From assembly GCA_964507645.1 (NCBI GenBank), contig CAZDPU010000024.1:1-14364 (forward strand): DNA of 14,364 bases, given 5' to 3'. Below are positions 1 through 6,295 of the stretch, in pieces. Within the stretch, counting starts at the first letter, position 1. Each line of letters opens with the position of its first letter. The DNA comes from UBA6624 sp964507645 (GTDB taxonomy: Bacteria; UBP7; UBA6624). Under the pieces are notes generated by a model, which saw only the letters and a list, made by a program, of their open reading frames with translations, was not told the DNA's origin and searched no databases. A program made the translations under genes and the position numbers.

Positions 1-1157
1 TGAGAAAATGTTACATCAAGACCAATGCTTGAAATCATGTTTCCTCCGCCGACAATGAAAGAAGATAAAGCTCCGCCTTCTATAGAGTTCCAAACTGCAT
101 AGTTTTTGTTCCAAAAATCTTGACCAACCCCTGAGGTGCAAGCAAGTATAACAAGGACAGCAAAAGCTCCCTCTAAAAGCATAGCCCCATAACCAAGCAT
201 TTGACTATCAGTTCTTTTTTCTAGTTGCCTAACTGTTGTTCCGCTTGAAACGAGGCAATGGAATCCAGAAATAGCCCCACAAGCTATTGTTATAAACAAA
301 AACGGGAACATGGAAGGAGCCCCTTCAACAACAGGTTGGATTGCTGGAGCAACCATTTGGAATTTTTCTTGGCCAAAAAACAACCCCAAGGTAATTGCAC
401 CTAAAAACACATAAAGCTTGTATGAATTTAAATAATCCCTAGGGGTTAACAATAACCAAACAGGCAAAACGCTTGCAAACATTGCATAAACGAGCAATAT
501 CGTTATCCATTGTTCAGATGTCCCCCATTCAACTGGGTTTTGGATTCCAACAAGTATTAAACCAAGATTTAAACCCACCCCAATAATTGAGGCTGGGACA
601 AGAGGTACGCCTAGTTTTTTTAACGCAGTTCCAAAAATCATTGCAACTCCTATCAAGCCAAAAACAGGAATTATTACTTCATGAAATTTACCAAAAAGCC
701 CAGCAATCAGTATTGCAAAAACCCCCATTGCAAGAGCCAGTAAAAAGAAGATGATAATTAAAAAAAGATTTTTTGCTCTTTTCCCAACGATTTCTTCTGT
801 AATGTCCCCAATACCCCTTCCCTTGTAGTTTAAACTTGTTGCGAGTGCTCCAAAATCATGAACACCTCCGATAAATATAGATCCAAGCACAACCCAAAGA
901 AGGGCTGGAACCCATCCCCAAATTACAGCAATAGCAGGGCCAACGATAGGCCCTAGTCCCGCGATGCTTGCAAATTGGTGACCAAATAAAATCCATTTAT
1001 TTGTAGGGACATACTCAACACCATCATTCCTTTCGACAGCTGGGGATTTTTCCTTGTCGTTGATTTGGAATATTTTTTCCCTAAGGAAATTTCCATAAAA
1101 TTTATAGGAAGCAATTAGAAGGGAAAATGAAATAACTGCAATGAAAGAAGCATTCAT
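1..1157 (-). CDS. cstA: CstA-family carbon starvation protein (peptide/pyruvate transporter-like), N-terminal part
   Basis: Inner-membrane transporter of the CstA/BtsT family, whose members import peptides or pyruvate when carbon is short. The frame is open from an ATG at 1157 to the window edge, giving about 385 residues; the C-terminus lies outside. Family signatures are visible near the N-terminus: NKWILFGHQFASIAGLGP followed by IVGPAIAVIWGW, then GGVHDFGALATSLNYKGR, and later CGAISGFHCLVSSGTT. Many hydrophobic helices alternate with short polar loops. The start is set by a TGATG overlap with the stop of the upstream aminotransferase, so the two are probably translationally coupled. The family assignment is firm; the substrate cannot be read from sequence. 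Confidence 0.9.
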   Translation of the reverse strand, partial: MNASFIAVISFSLLIASYKFYGNFLREKIFQINDKEKSPAVERNDGVEYVPTNKWILFGHQFASIAGLGPIVGPAIAVIWGWVPALLWVVLGSIFIGGVHDFGALATSLNYKGRGIGDITEEIVGKRAKNLFLIIIFFLLALAMGVFAILIAGLFGKFHEVIIPVFGLIGVAMIFGTALKKLGVPLVPASIIGVGLNLGLILVGIQNPVEWGTSEQWITILLVYAMFASVLPVWLLLTPRDYLNSYKLYVFLGAITLGLFFGQEKFQMVAPAIQPVVEGAPSMFPFLFITIACGAISGFHCLVSSGTTVRQLEKRTDSQMLGYGAMLLEGAFAVLVILACTSGVGQDFWNKNYAVWNSIEGGALSSFIVGGGNMISSIGLDVTFS

Positions 1158-2281
1158 CAGGAAATTGCCTTTATGGAATCCAATAAAACTTTAACTACTT
1201 GGTTTTGTTGTTCTGGTTTAATTTCTGGCCATATAGGAAGAGATAAAACCTCTTTTGATAATTTTTCTGATATTGGGCAACTTGGAAACCTGTTTTTAAA
1301 AACAGGCAGTTTGTTTGCAGGTATTGGATAGTAAACCATGCTGATAACTCCCCTTTTCTGCATCTCTTCTTTCAGAGCATCCCTGTTTGTGTTTAATATC
1401 CGCACTGTGTATTGGTGAAAAATATGTCCACAGGTGATTTCAGGAAGAATGATGCCCCCAACCCCTTTTAAGAGTTTTTCATACCTTTCTGCAGCTTCTC
1501 TTCTTTGTAGGTTCCATTTGCTAATGTGTTTGAGTTTAACTCGTAAAATTGCTGCCTGAATTGCATCAAGCCTGCTGTTGTAACCAAGCAATTCATTGTT
1601 GTAGCGTGATTTTTCACCATGTTGTCTCAGCATTCTTGATTTTTGAGCAATTTCCGGGTCATTCGTTGTAAGCAATCCCCCATCCCCAAAGGCAGATAGG
1701 TTTTTAGTTGGGTAAAAAGAAAAACAACCGATTTTTCCAAGCCCTCCCGCTCGAGGATCTCCAGCACCAAAAGCCTGACAAGCATCTTCGATTATCGGTA
1801 CACCTTGACATGTTTCTTTTAAATCTGACATATCAATTTTTTCATTTTTGGAACCTGCAATTCGGCCATAAAGATGGACTGGCATAACTGCCTTTGTTTT
1901 GGTTGTTATTAGCTTCTTAACTTCATCTACATCAATATTGAAAGAGTGTTCTTCAACATCTGCAAAAACTGGATCAGCTCCAACCAAGCATATTGCCTCA
2001 GCGGTTGCAAAAAAGGTAAATGGGCTGGTTATAACCTCATCTCCTTCTCCCACCCCTAAAGCCCTTAGAGCTATAACGAGAGCATCTGTTCCGGAATTAA
2101 GACCCACAGCATGTTTGACTCGTAAGTATTCTGCGGCTTCTTTTTCAAAGGATTCAACCTCTTCACCAAGAACAAAATTTCCCTTATCCAATATACGTGC
2201 TATCGCTTCATCGAGGTCTGATCGAATACTGGCTGTTTGTTCTTTTAAATCTATTGGTGGGATGAATAAATTTTCAGACAT
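1157..2281 (-). CDS. DegT/DnrJ/EryC1/StrS-family PLP-dependent sugar aminotransferase
   Basis: Predicted cytoplasmic PLP enzyme that transfers an amino group to a keto-sugar nucleotide for surface polysaccharide or glycan synthesis. The 374 residues match the usual family length. Visible motifs are FVLGEEVESFEKE (36-48), NSGTDAL (62-68), SPFTFFATAEA (86-96), EDACQAFGA (165-173) with the PLP-binding Asp166, and SFYPTKNL (188-195) with Lys193 as the Schiff-base lysine, followed by GDGG. It starts 19 bp downstream of the wecB-type epimerase stop on the same strand, which supports a sugar-nucleotide pathway. Its stop overlaps the cstA start. The exact sugar substrate is not determinable here. Confidence 0.93.
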   Translation of the reverse strand: MSENLFIPPIDLKEQTASIRSDLDEAIARILDKGNFVLGEEVESFEKEAAEYLRVKHAVGLNSGTDALVIALRALGVGEGDEVITSPFTFFATAEAICLVGADPVFADVEEHSFNIDVDEVKKLITTKTKAVMPVHLYGRIAGSKNEKIDMSDLKETCQGVPIIEDACQAFGAGDPRAGGLGKIGCFSFYPTKNLSAFGDGGLLTTNDPEIAQKSRMLRQHGEKSRYNNELLGYNSRLDAIQAAILRVKLKHISKWNLQRREAAERYEKLLKGVGGIILPEITCGHIFHQYTVRILNTNRDALKEEMQKRGVISMVYYPIPANKLPVFKNRFPSCPISEKLSKEVLSLPIWPEIKPEQQNQVVKVLLDSIKAIS

Positions 2282-2300
2282 GTTTTTATCTTAATATTTT

Positions 2301-3434
2301 TTACAAGTTTTTATATTCCGGATTGATATTTTTATGCACCGTTTTATAACCATAAGATTCATTGATGATATTTGTTATTCTTTTTGAAGCATGACCATCA
2401 CCATAAATATTTTCATTAAAACGCATTTGTTTTTTTTGAATTTTGTTAAAAAAATTATCAAGGTTTTTTCCAAAAATTTCTTTTTTTCTACCAAGCAATA
2501 CGGATATTTTGTGATCAAGGCCTTCTTCTCTTTCTGTAAAATCTCTTGCGACTGCTAAAGGAATATTTAATGTTGCCGCCTCTTCTTGAAGCCCTCCTGA
2601 ATCAGAGATAACAAACATTGATTTTCGCATTATCTTCAATAGGTTTTTGTAATTTGTTTGTTCAATAATTTTTATATTTCTAACCGAGGCAAGAATGGGT
2701 TTAACGAGATTTCTTATTGAAGGGTTTAAGTGAATCGGAAAAATAAATTCAAGATTGTTGTTTTCTGTTGCAAAATTAGCTATTTTTTTTACCATCCCTT
2801 TTAAAAAGGGAATACTGTCTTGTCTATGCAGCGTGATTAAAACCTTTTCATTTTTGAGATAATTTTTACACTTGTCAACTTTCACATAATGAACAGAATC
2901 AACAATGGTGTTTCCGGTAACATATATTTTTTCTCCAGGGACCCTCTCTTCCAGTAGATTATTTTTTGCAATTTGTGTTGGGGCAAAATGAAAGTTTGCC
3001 ATCTGGGCTATCAAAACTCTATTGATCTCTTCGGGGAAAGGTTGATCTTCGCAGTGGGTTCTTAAACCTGCTTCTATATGCGCTAAAGGTATTTTTAAAT
3101 AATTGCTAACTATAGCTCCACTAAGCGCTGAAACAGTATCTCCTTGAACAAACAGACAATCGGGTTTTATTTTCCTTAACTTTGATTCGATATTTGTTAT
3201 CGATTCCATAAGAAAGGAGGTCCATTGTTGTTTTTCTTTCATCAGCTTCAAATCAAAATCTGGTTCAATTTTGAAAATTTTAAAATTTTCTTCCAATTGC
3301 TCTTTGTGTTGGCCTGTTGAAATAAGTATTCCTCGATGCCTTGTGTTTTTAATGAAATTTTTGTAAACTGGTGCAATTTTTATCAACTCAGGTCTTGTAC
3401 CAAGCAAGAAAGCTAAATTTAAATTATTCTTCAT
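2301..3434 (-). CDS. wecB: UDP-N-acetylglucosamine 2-epimerase (non-hydrolysing, WecB/MnaA type)
   Basis: Predicted to interconvert UDP-GlcNAc and UDP-ManNAc, feeding ManNAc-derived sugars into surface polysaccharide. The 377 residues are typical. Family landmarks are GTRPELIKIAPV (12-23), QGDTVSALSGA (97-107), HIEAGLRT (119-126), PFPEEINR (132-139), TGNTIVDS (173-180), FPIHLNP (232-238), SDSGGLQEEA (277-286) and NIYGDGHASKRI (342-353). Asp99, Glu121, Glu136 and His203 sit where the catalytic acids and His of WecB are found. The usual HRREN box reads HRQDS (203-207), a local divergence. The gene is visibly richer in A/T and in Lys/Asn than its downstream neighbours, as is common for polysaccharide loci. 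It probably heads the operon with the aminotransferase and cstA. Confidence 0.92.
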   Translation of the reverse strand: MKNNLNLAFLLGTRPELIKIAPVYKNFIKNTRHRGILISTGQHKEQLEENFKIFKIEPDFDLKLMKEKQQWTSFLMESITNIESKLRKIKPDCLFVQGDTVSALSGAIVSNYLKIPLAHIEAGLRTHCEDQPFPEEINRVLIAQMANFHFAPTQIAKNNLLEERVPGEKIYVTGNTIVDSVHYVKVDKCKNYLKNEKVLITLHRQDSIPFLKGMVKKIANFATENNNLEFIFPIHLNPSIRNLVKPILASVRNIKIIEQTNYKNLLKIMRKSMFVISDSGGLQEEAATLNIPLAVARDFTEREEGLDHKISVLLGRKKEIFGKNLDNFFNKIQKKQMRFNENIYGDGHASKRITNIINESYGYKTVHKNINPEYKNL

Positions 3435-3467
3435 TAAATATAATCCTAGAATTTATCATATGAATCC
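3434..3467. repeat. Divergent-intergenic repeat, copy A
   Basis: This 34-bp segment resembles 5240-5270. Shared blocks in the same order are TTAAATA, ATC, CTAG, ATTTAT, ATGAA and CC, so 27 of the 31 bases of copy B align here with small gaps. Both copies lie between divergent genes immediately after the minus-strand start codon. It may be a common bidirectional promoter type or operator, or AT-rich convergence. Confidence 0.4.
3435..3459. promoter_or_regulatory. 25-bp divergent promoter region between wecB and fmdB
   Basis: Two genes diverge from only 25 bp, so both promoters must lie here and extend into coding sequence. On the plus strand TATAAT (3439-3444) and TAGAAT (3447-3452) are candidate -10 boxes for fmdB. 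On the minus strand TATGAT (reverse complement of 3455-3460) could be the -10 for wecB. No convincing -35 box is seen for either. Any of these -10 boxes gives a leader of roughly 0-15 nt, so initiation would be leaderless or nearly so. Promoter calls are by eye. Confidence 0.4.
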
Positions 3468-3729
3468 TTTATACAAATATGTAAGCATTTCAAAAAAAGC
3501 TTGTGATTATTGTAATGAAGAGGGTTTTGAGGTAATCCAGTCATTTAAAGACAAGATAATTGAAACATGTCCAAAATGCGATTCAAAAGTTGAGAAGGTT
3601 TTTGGAAGGCAGGCAAAAAAATACACAACAGAAAGAAGAATGAACTATTCACAAACAAATCAGGATCTAAGAAGGATGGGGTTGAAAAAATACAAAAAAA
3701 CGTCAAAAGGCTACAAAAGAGAAGCCTAG
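3460..3729 (+). CDS. FmdB-family small zinc-ribbon protein
   Basis: An 89-residue protein resembling the FmdB putative regulatory family, small zinc-ribbon proteins whose role is poorly defined. Two Cys pairs, CDYC (15-18) and CPKC (37-40), flank the family-like segment FEVIQSFKDKIIETCPKC, then a short hydrophobic stretch KVEKVFG. The C-terminal half is strongly basic (RRMGLKKYKKTSKGYKREA), which would suit nucleic-acid or ribosome contact, but that is inference. The N-terminus has extra residues before the first Cys pair compared with the usual IYEYRC opening. No Shine-Dalgarno sequence precedes the ATG. Its TAG stop overlaps the folK stop on the other strand. Confidence 0.75.
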   Translation: MNPLYKYVSISKKACDYCNEEGFEVIQSFKDKIIETCPKCDSKVEKVFGRQAKKYTTERRMNYSQTNQDLRRMGLKKYKKTSKGYKREA

Positions 3730-3734
3730 TTTTT
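3705..3734. terminator. Weak bidirectional hairpin at the fmdB/folK convergent junction
   Basis: AGGCT (3708-3712) can pair with AGCCT (3723-3727) around a 10-nt loop. On the plus strand the stem is followed by AG and then five T (3730-3734). On the minus strand it is followed by TTTT (complement of 3705-3708). The stem is only 5 bp and lies inside the end of fmdB, so this is a weak candidate for a shared terminator. Confidence 0.3.
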
Positions 3735-4184
3735 GTAGATGCCAAGTATAGAAGGGTGATTTCTTAATCTATTAGACAGCTGTTTGAAATTTTCATTTTC
3801 AGGACCTTTTATCCCTTCGGAAACATCGGCAAGGGGGAGTATCCCATAAGGTCTTTTTAATCCTGGATTTTCAATCCACCTATCGTCAAACCAAACAATA
3901 TCTAGGTCCAGTGTTCTAGGTTCATTTGGATCTTCAGATCTTTTTCTACCTGAGCTGTCCTCAATATTCCTCAACAGTGTTTTCCATTCATTGAAAGTCA
4001 TTTTTGCTGATACTTTTATTGCTCTGTTGATAAAATCAGGAGCCTTTTTGGAGCCTTCTGCTTTTGTCTTCCAGGATCTTCCAACTTTCTCAAGGGTGCA
4101 ATGTTTTTCTAAAATCTTAACTACCTCTTCTGCCCAATATTCTGGATTTATATTTGTTCCGAGCAATATTATGAGGGTGGACAT
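3726..4184 (-). CDS. folK: 2-amino-4-hydroxy-6-hydroxymethyldihydropteridine pyrophosphokinase (HPPK)
   Basis: Transfers pyrophosphate from ATP to 6-hydroxymethyl-dihydropterin, the step before dihydropteroate synthase in folate synthesis; cytosolic. The 152 residues fit the family. Diagnostic motifs are the N-terminal LIILLGTNI, the GRKRSEDPNEPRTLDLDI segment (79-96) containing the Mg-binding Asp93 and Asp95, and RPYGILPLADV near the C-terminus, matching the usual HPR..FVL-PL-D pattern loosely. It starts in a TAATG overlap with the folB stop. Its TAG stop is encoded by the CTAG palindrome that also ends fmdB. Confidence 0.93.
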   Translation of the reverse strand: MSTLIILLGTNINPEYWAEEVVKILEKHCTLEKVGRSWKTKAEGSKKAPDFINRAIKVSAKMTFNEWKTLLRNIEDSSGRKRSEDPNEPRTLDLDIVWFDDRWIENPGLKRPYGILPLADVSEGIKGPENENFKQLSNRLRNHPSILGIYKN

Positions 4185-4534
4185 TAAGGCCTTTTGATTT
4201 GAACTGTTACGCTATCTGACCATCTTAATGCGCCCATTTTTGTGACAGTGACTGTCGTGCTTGATATTTTTGAATTTTCTAGAATAGCTTCACTTACTAA
4301 CTGAGCCAATCTTTCTATTGTTTTTATATTTTTGAGATCTTGTAGTTTTAAAATTTTCTTATTCACGACCTTGTAGTCAACTGTTTCTTCGATTTTGTCT
4401 GATTGTCCAGCTTTTGACAAATCACATTCAAATTCATAACCAAGCATAATTTCCTGCTTGTCTTTTCTCTCCCAGTCTTCTATCCCAATTACCATTCTTA
4501 GGGAGACCCCTCCAACACAAATTTTATCTTTCAT
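4184..4534 (-). CDS. folB: Dihydroneopterin aldolase
   Basis: Cleaves 7,8-dihydroneopterin to 6-hydroxymethyl-dihydropterin and glycolaldehyde, supplying the substrate of FolK. The 116 residues are typical. Motifs are VIGIEDWERKDKQ (15-27) with Glu22, VDYKVV (52-57) with Tyr54, TIERLAQLV (72-80) with Glu74, and VTKMGAL (97-103) with Lys99 as the catalytic lysine. The usual KPGA box reads KMGA. The ATG overlaps the upstream reductase stop as ATGA, and the stop overlaps the folK start as TAATG, so the three genes form one translational unit. Confidence 0.92.
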   Translation of the reverse strand: MKDKICVGGVSLRMVIGIEDWERKDKQEIMLGYEFECDLSKAGQSDKIEETVDYKVVNKKILKLQDLKNIKTIERLAQLVSEAILENSKISSTTVTVTKMGALRWSDSVTVQIKRP

Positions 4535-5235
4535 TTCTGAGTGTCAATTTTACACGCGACAGCTATTTTTATTTTGTCGTTTTTAGATTTGATTATCTTG
4601 GTTACTGCTGAACTTACATCTTCTAAAGTCCCAGCTTTTTTCTCAGGGGATTTTTTAATTTGTTTATCAAAATCCTCGAGGGTTCCTGATTTTGGTGGGA
4701 GGATGGGCCCCATAACCACAAGGCCAGTTGTAACATTTTCATGGGTGTTAGAAATAATTTCAAGCAATGAAACAAGGCCAGATTCGCTCACTGTGTACGC
4801 TAAGTGTTTTTTGCCAGGATTCAAGGCCCTTCTGTCAATCATGCCTATTATTTTTTTTTCTTTTTGTTTTGAGTTTTTTAAAAAAGACTGACTCAGGATA
4901 AAGGGAGTCGTAAGGTTGACATCCATATGATCTCCCCAGCTTTTTATCGTAGTGTTGTGAATATCTCCATTTTGAAAATGACTTGCATTGTGTATGAGGA
5001 TATCGATATCCCCAAATTTTTCCTGAACCTCTTGAAAAAATTTTTTTATTAGTTTGGTTTTTGAAAAATCGCAGTAGATTGTTTTAATTTGATAATTTTC
5101 AGCAAGAACATCAGCTTCCTTTTTGCTTTTGTTGTAATGAACAATAACATCCATCCCCAATTCTGACAATTTTTTTGCAACACTTGCTCCAACCCTAGTT
5201 GCTGCGCCTGTAATTAAAACTGTTTTATTTTTCAT
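4531..5235 (-). CDS. Short-chain dehydrogenase/reductase resembling FolM/PTR1 pteridine reductase, with altered active site
   Basis: A Rossmann-fold NAD(P)H-dependent reductase of the SDR family, likely acting on pterins because it opens a folB-folK operon. Seen: TGAATRVG (9-16) with an Arg typical of NADPH-preferring pteridine reductases, CDFSK (55-59), HNAS (82-85), DVNLTTPF (105-112), Asp134 thirteen residues before Tyr147 as in the Asp-Tyr-Lys triad of PTR1, and MGPILPP (175-181). The Lys of the YxxxK motif is Glu151 (AYTVSESGL, 146-154), which should impair canonical catalysis. The usual C-terminal DGG motif is absent. It could be a divergent reductase, a pseudo-enzyme or a regulator. 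The ATG is preceded directly by a weak AAGAGA. Confidence 0.8.
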   Translation of the reverse strand: MKNKTVLITGAATRVGASVAKKLSELGMDVIVHYNKSKKEADVLAENYQIKTIYCDFSKTKLIKKFFQEVQEKFGDIDILIHNASHFQNGDIHNTTIKSWGDHMDVNLTTPFILSQSFLKNSKQKEKKIIGMIDRRALNPGKKHLAYTVSESGLVSLLEIISNTHENVTTGLVVMGPILPPKSGTLEDFDKQIKKSPEKKAGTLEDVSSAVTKIIKSKNDKIKIAVACKIDTQK

Positions 5236-5271
5236 TCTCTTAAATAATCATTCTAGGATTTATATGAACCA
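5236..5271. promoter_or_regulatory. 36-bp divergent promoter region between the folM-like gene and algH
   Basis: Both transcripts must start in or near this gap. On the minus strand TATAAA (complement of 5259-5264) and TAGAAT (complement of 5250-5255) are candidate -10 boxes for the folate operon. On the plus strand AGGA (5255-5258) is the only Shine-Dalgarno-like match, 5 nt before the ATG at 5264 and 13 nt before the GTG of algH. No clear -35 boxes are seen. Confidence 0.35.
5240..5270. repeat. Divergent-intergenic repeat, copy B
   Basis: This 31-bp segment resembles 3434-3467 with the same order of blocks, centred on CTAG and ending in ATGAA and CC. In copy A that ATG is the fmdB start; here it opens a three-codon reading frame just before algH. 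Confidence 0.4.
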
Positions 5272-5275
5272 GTGA
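5264..5275 (+). other. Three-codon leader ORF overlapping the algH start
   Basis: ATG-AAC-CAG-TGA reads Met-Asn-Gln-stop. Its TGA overlaps the GTG of algH as GTGA, and it lies 5 nt after an AGGA at 5255-5258, a better Shine-Dalgarno distance than algH itself has. It may load ribosomes that reinitiate at algH. It may equally be a chance trinucleotide context. Confidence 0.3.
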
Positions 5276-5802
5276 AAGCCAATTTGAAAGGAAAATTTTT
5301 AATCTCGAATCCAAAATTAGAGGATCCAAGCTTTAACGGTTCTGTGGTTTTGATTGTTGAGCATGATGAAAAAGGGGCCATGGGATTTATCTTAAATAGG
5401 CCAATAGGCTTATTAGAAAAACCAGAGATGAAAAAAATTTTTGTTTTTGAAGGGGGCCCTGTGGAACAGGATTTGTTTTGGGTTCTTTCAAATGAAAAGG
5501 AGTTTGATTTCCAAAAAATAAAAACAGGTTTGTATTATGGGCAAGGGGTTTTTTCTTCGAAATTAAAGTCCAAATTTTTTTCAAAAAAAAATATAAAATC
5601 TAAATATCTGCTAGGTTGTGCTTCGTGGGTAAAAAACCAGCTAGAAACAGAACTCGATTCCAAAGTTTGGATTGTTGCTGAGGCAGATTCAAAAGAGGTT
5701 TTTTCATTAGATGGTCTTGAGATGTGGGTTCGTACAATATCAAAAAAAGATTCAAATTTTAAATGGACAAGATCTTTTATTGGGGATCCAGATAGAAATT
5801 AA
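5272..5802 (+). CDS. algH: AlgH/YqgE family protein (DUF179)
   Basis: A conserved bacterial protein of unresolved biochemical role; the Pseudomonas homologue was linked to alginate regulation. The 176 residues are near the normal length. The opening KGKFLISNPKLEDPSFNGS, then VVLIVEHDEKGAMGFILNRP (25-44) and FEGGPV are the hallmark of the family. Later, YLLGCASWVKNQLETEL matches the conserved G-ASW-QLE segment. Start: an in-frame TAG at 5254 rules out an earlier start and no ATG lies between, so the GTG at 5272 is the only reasonable choice. A T7-C-A9 run sits inside the gene at 5575-5591. Its downstream neighbour, 17 bp away, is a convergent tRNA gene, and no terminator is obvious. Confidence 0.9.
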   Translation: MKANLKGKFLISNPKLEDPSFNGSVVLIVEHDEKGAMGFILNRPIGLLEKPEMKKIFVFEGGPVEQDLFWVLSNEKEFDFQKIKTGLYYGQGVFSSKLKSKFFSKKNIKSKYLLGCASWVKNQLETELDSKVWIVAEADSKEVFSLDGLEMWVRTISKKDSNFKWTRSFIGDPDRN

Positions 5803-5819
5803 TTTTATCCAAGGGATGG

Positions 5820-5909
5820 CGGAGAGTGTGGGATTCGAACCCACGATACAGGTCATCCCCGCATACACGCTTTCCAAGCGTGCGCCTTCGTCCACTCGGC
5901 CAACTCTCC
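5820..5909 (-). tRNA. tRNA-Ser (anticodon GGA)
   Basis: Reading the minus strand from 5909, acceptor GGAGAGT pairs with ACTCTCC (5821-5827) and leaves a G discriminator at 5820. The D-arm contains GCCGAGTGG. The anticodon stem CACGC/GCGTG holds the loop TTGGAAA with anticodon GGA (5873-5875). A long variable arm follows, then the T-arm GTGGGTTCGAATCCCAC. The long variable arm and G73 confirm serine identity; it reads UCC and UCU. CCA is not encoded. Length is 90 nt. Confidence 0.97.
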
Positions 5910-5917
5910 TTGTCTAA

Positions 5918-5945
5918 TTGAAAAAAATTCTAACTCTTATACAAT
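5918..5945 (+). promoter_or_regulatory. Candidate sigma70-type promoter for the ferredoxin operon
   Basis: TTGAAA (5918-5923) and TACAAT (5940-5945) are each one mismatch from consensus and are separated by 16 bp. A start about 7 nt after the -10 would be at about 5952, only 2 nt before the ATG at 5954, implying a near-leaderless mRNA. AGG at 5946-5948 is then outside the transcript or at its very edge. Confidence 0.5.
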
Positions 5946-5953
5946 AGGTTCTC

Positions 5954-6295
5954 ATGGCGAAGGTGATTTATTTAATGAATGGGGAAAAAACCGCTCTCGA
6001 GGTTCCGGTTGGAGAAAGTCTTGCTGGGTTTGGGATTGATAATGGTTTGGATATCAAACACGCTTGTGGATTTAATTGCAGGTGCACTACTTGTGCTTGC
6101 AAGATTAAATCTGGGGCAAGTTTTATAAGTGAAAAAATGGAACATGAGCAAGAAAGACTTGAGATGAAGGCTGTTCGTGGGGATGTTCGCCTTTCTTGCC
6201 AATGTATTGTTGTCAAAGATGGAGAAATTGAAGTTGAGTTCGAAAGCGTTGCTTCAGAAAAAAAAGAAGAAGAAGGGGATACAGTTTTTAAGTGA
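5954..6295 (+). CDS. fdx: 2Fe-2S ferredoxin (Isc/adrenodoxin type)
   Basis: A small cytosolic electron carrier. The 113 residues contain Cys38, Cys44, Cys47 and Cys82, giving the C-x5-C-x2-C...C spacing of Isc-type and adrenodoxin ferredoxins. The core reads KHACGFNCRCTTCACKI (35-51) and RLSCQC (79-84); extra Cys42, Cys49 and Cys84 are also present, as extra Cys are in the E. coli Fdx core. The C-terminal tail is acidic and lysine-rich (about 97-108). No isc or suf genes are in view; instead it overlaps an FMN reductase as GTGA, so the two products may work as an electron-transfer pair or simply be co-expressed. Confidence 0.9.
   Translation: MAKVIYLMNGEKTALEVPVGESLAGFGIDNGLDIKHACGFNCRCTTCACKIKSGASFISEKMEHEQERLEMKAVRGDVRLSCQCIVVKDGEIEVEFESVASEKKEEEGDTVFK

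Noticed and set aside
1899..2294. 131-residue plus-strand ORF antisense to the aminotransferase
   Set aside because: Serine-rich shadow of a conserved gene, with no domain and no start context.
5711..5917. 68-residue plus-strand ORF with an ESVGFEPTIQ-type sequence
   Set aside because: It is the well-known spurious peptide read through the complement of a tRNA-Ser gene, overlapping the algH end.
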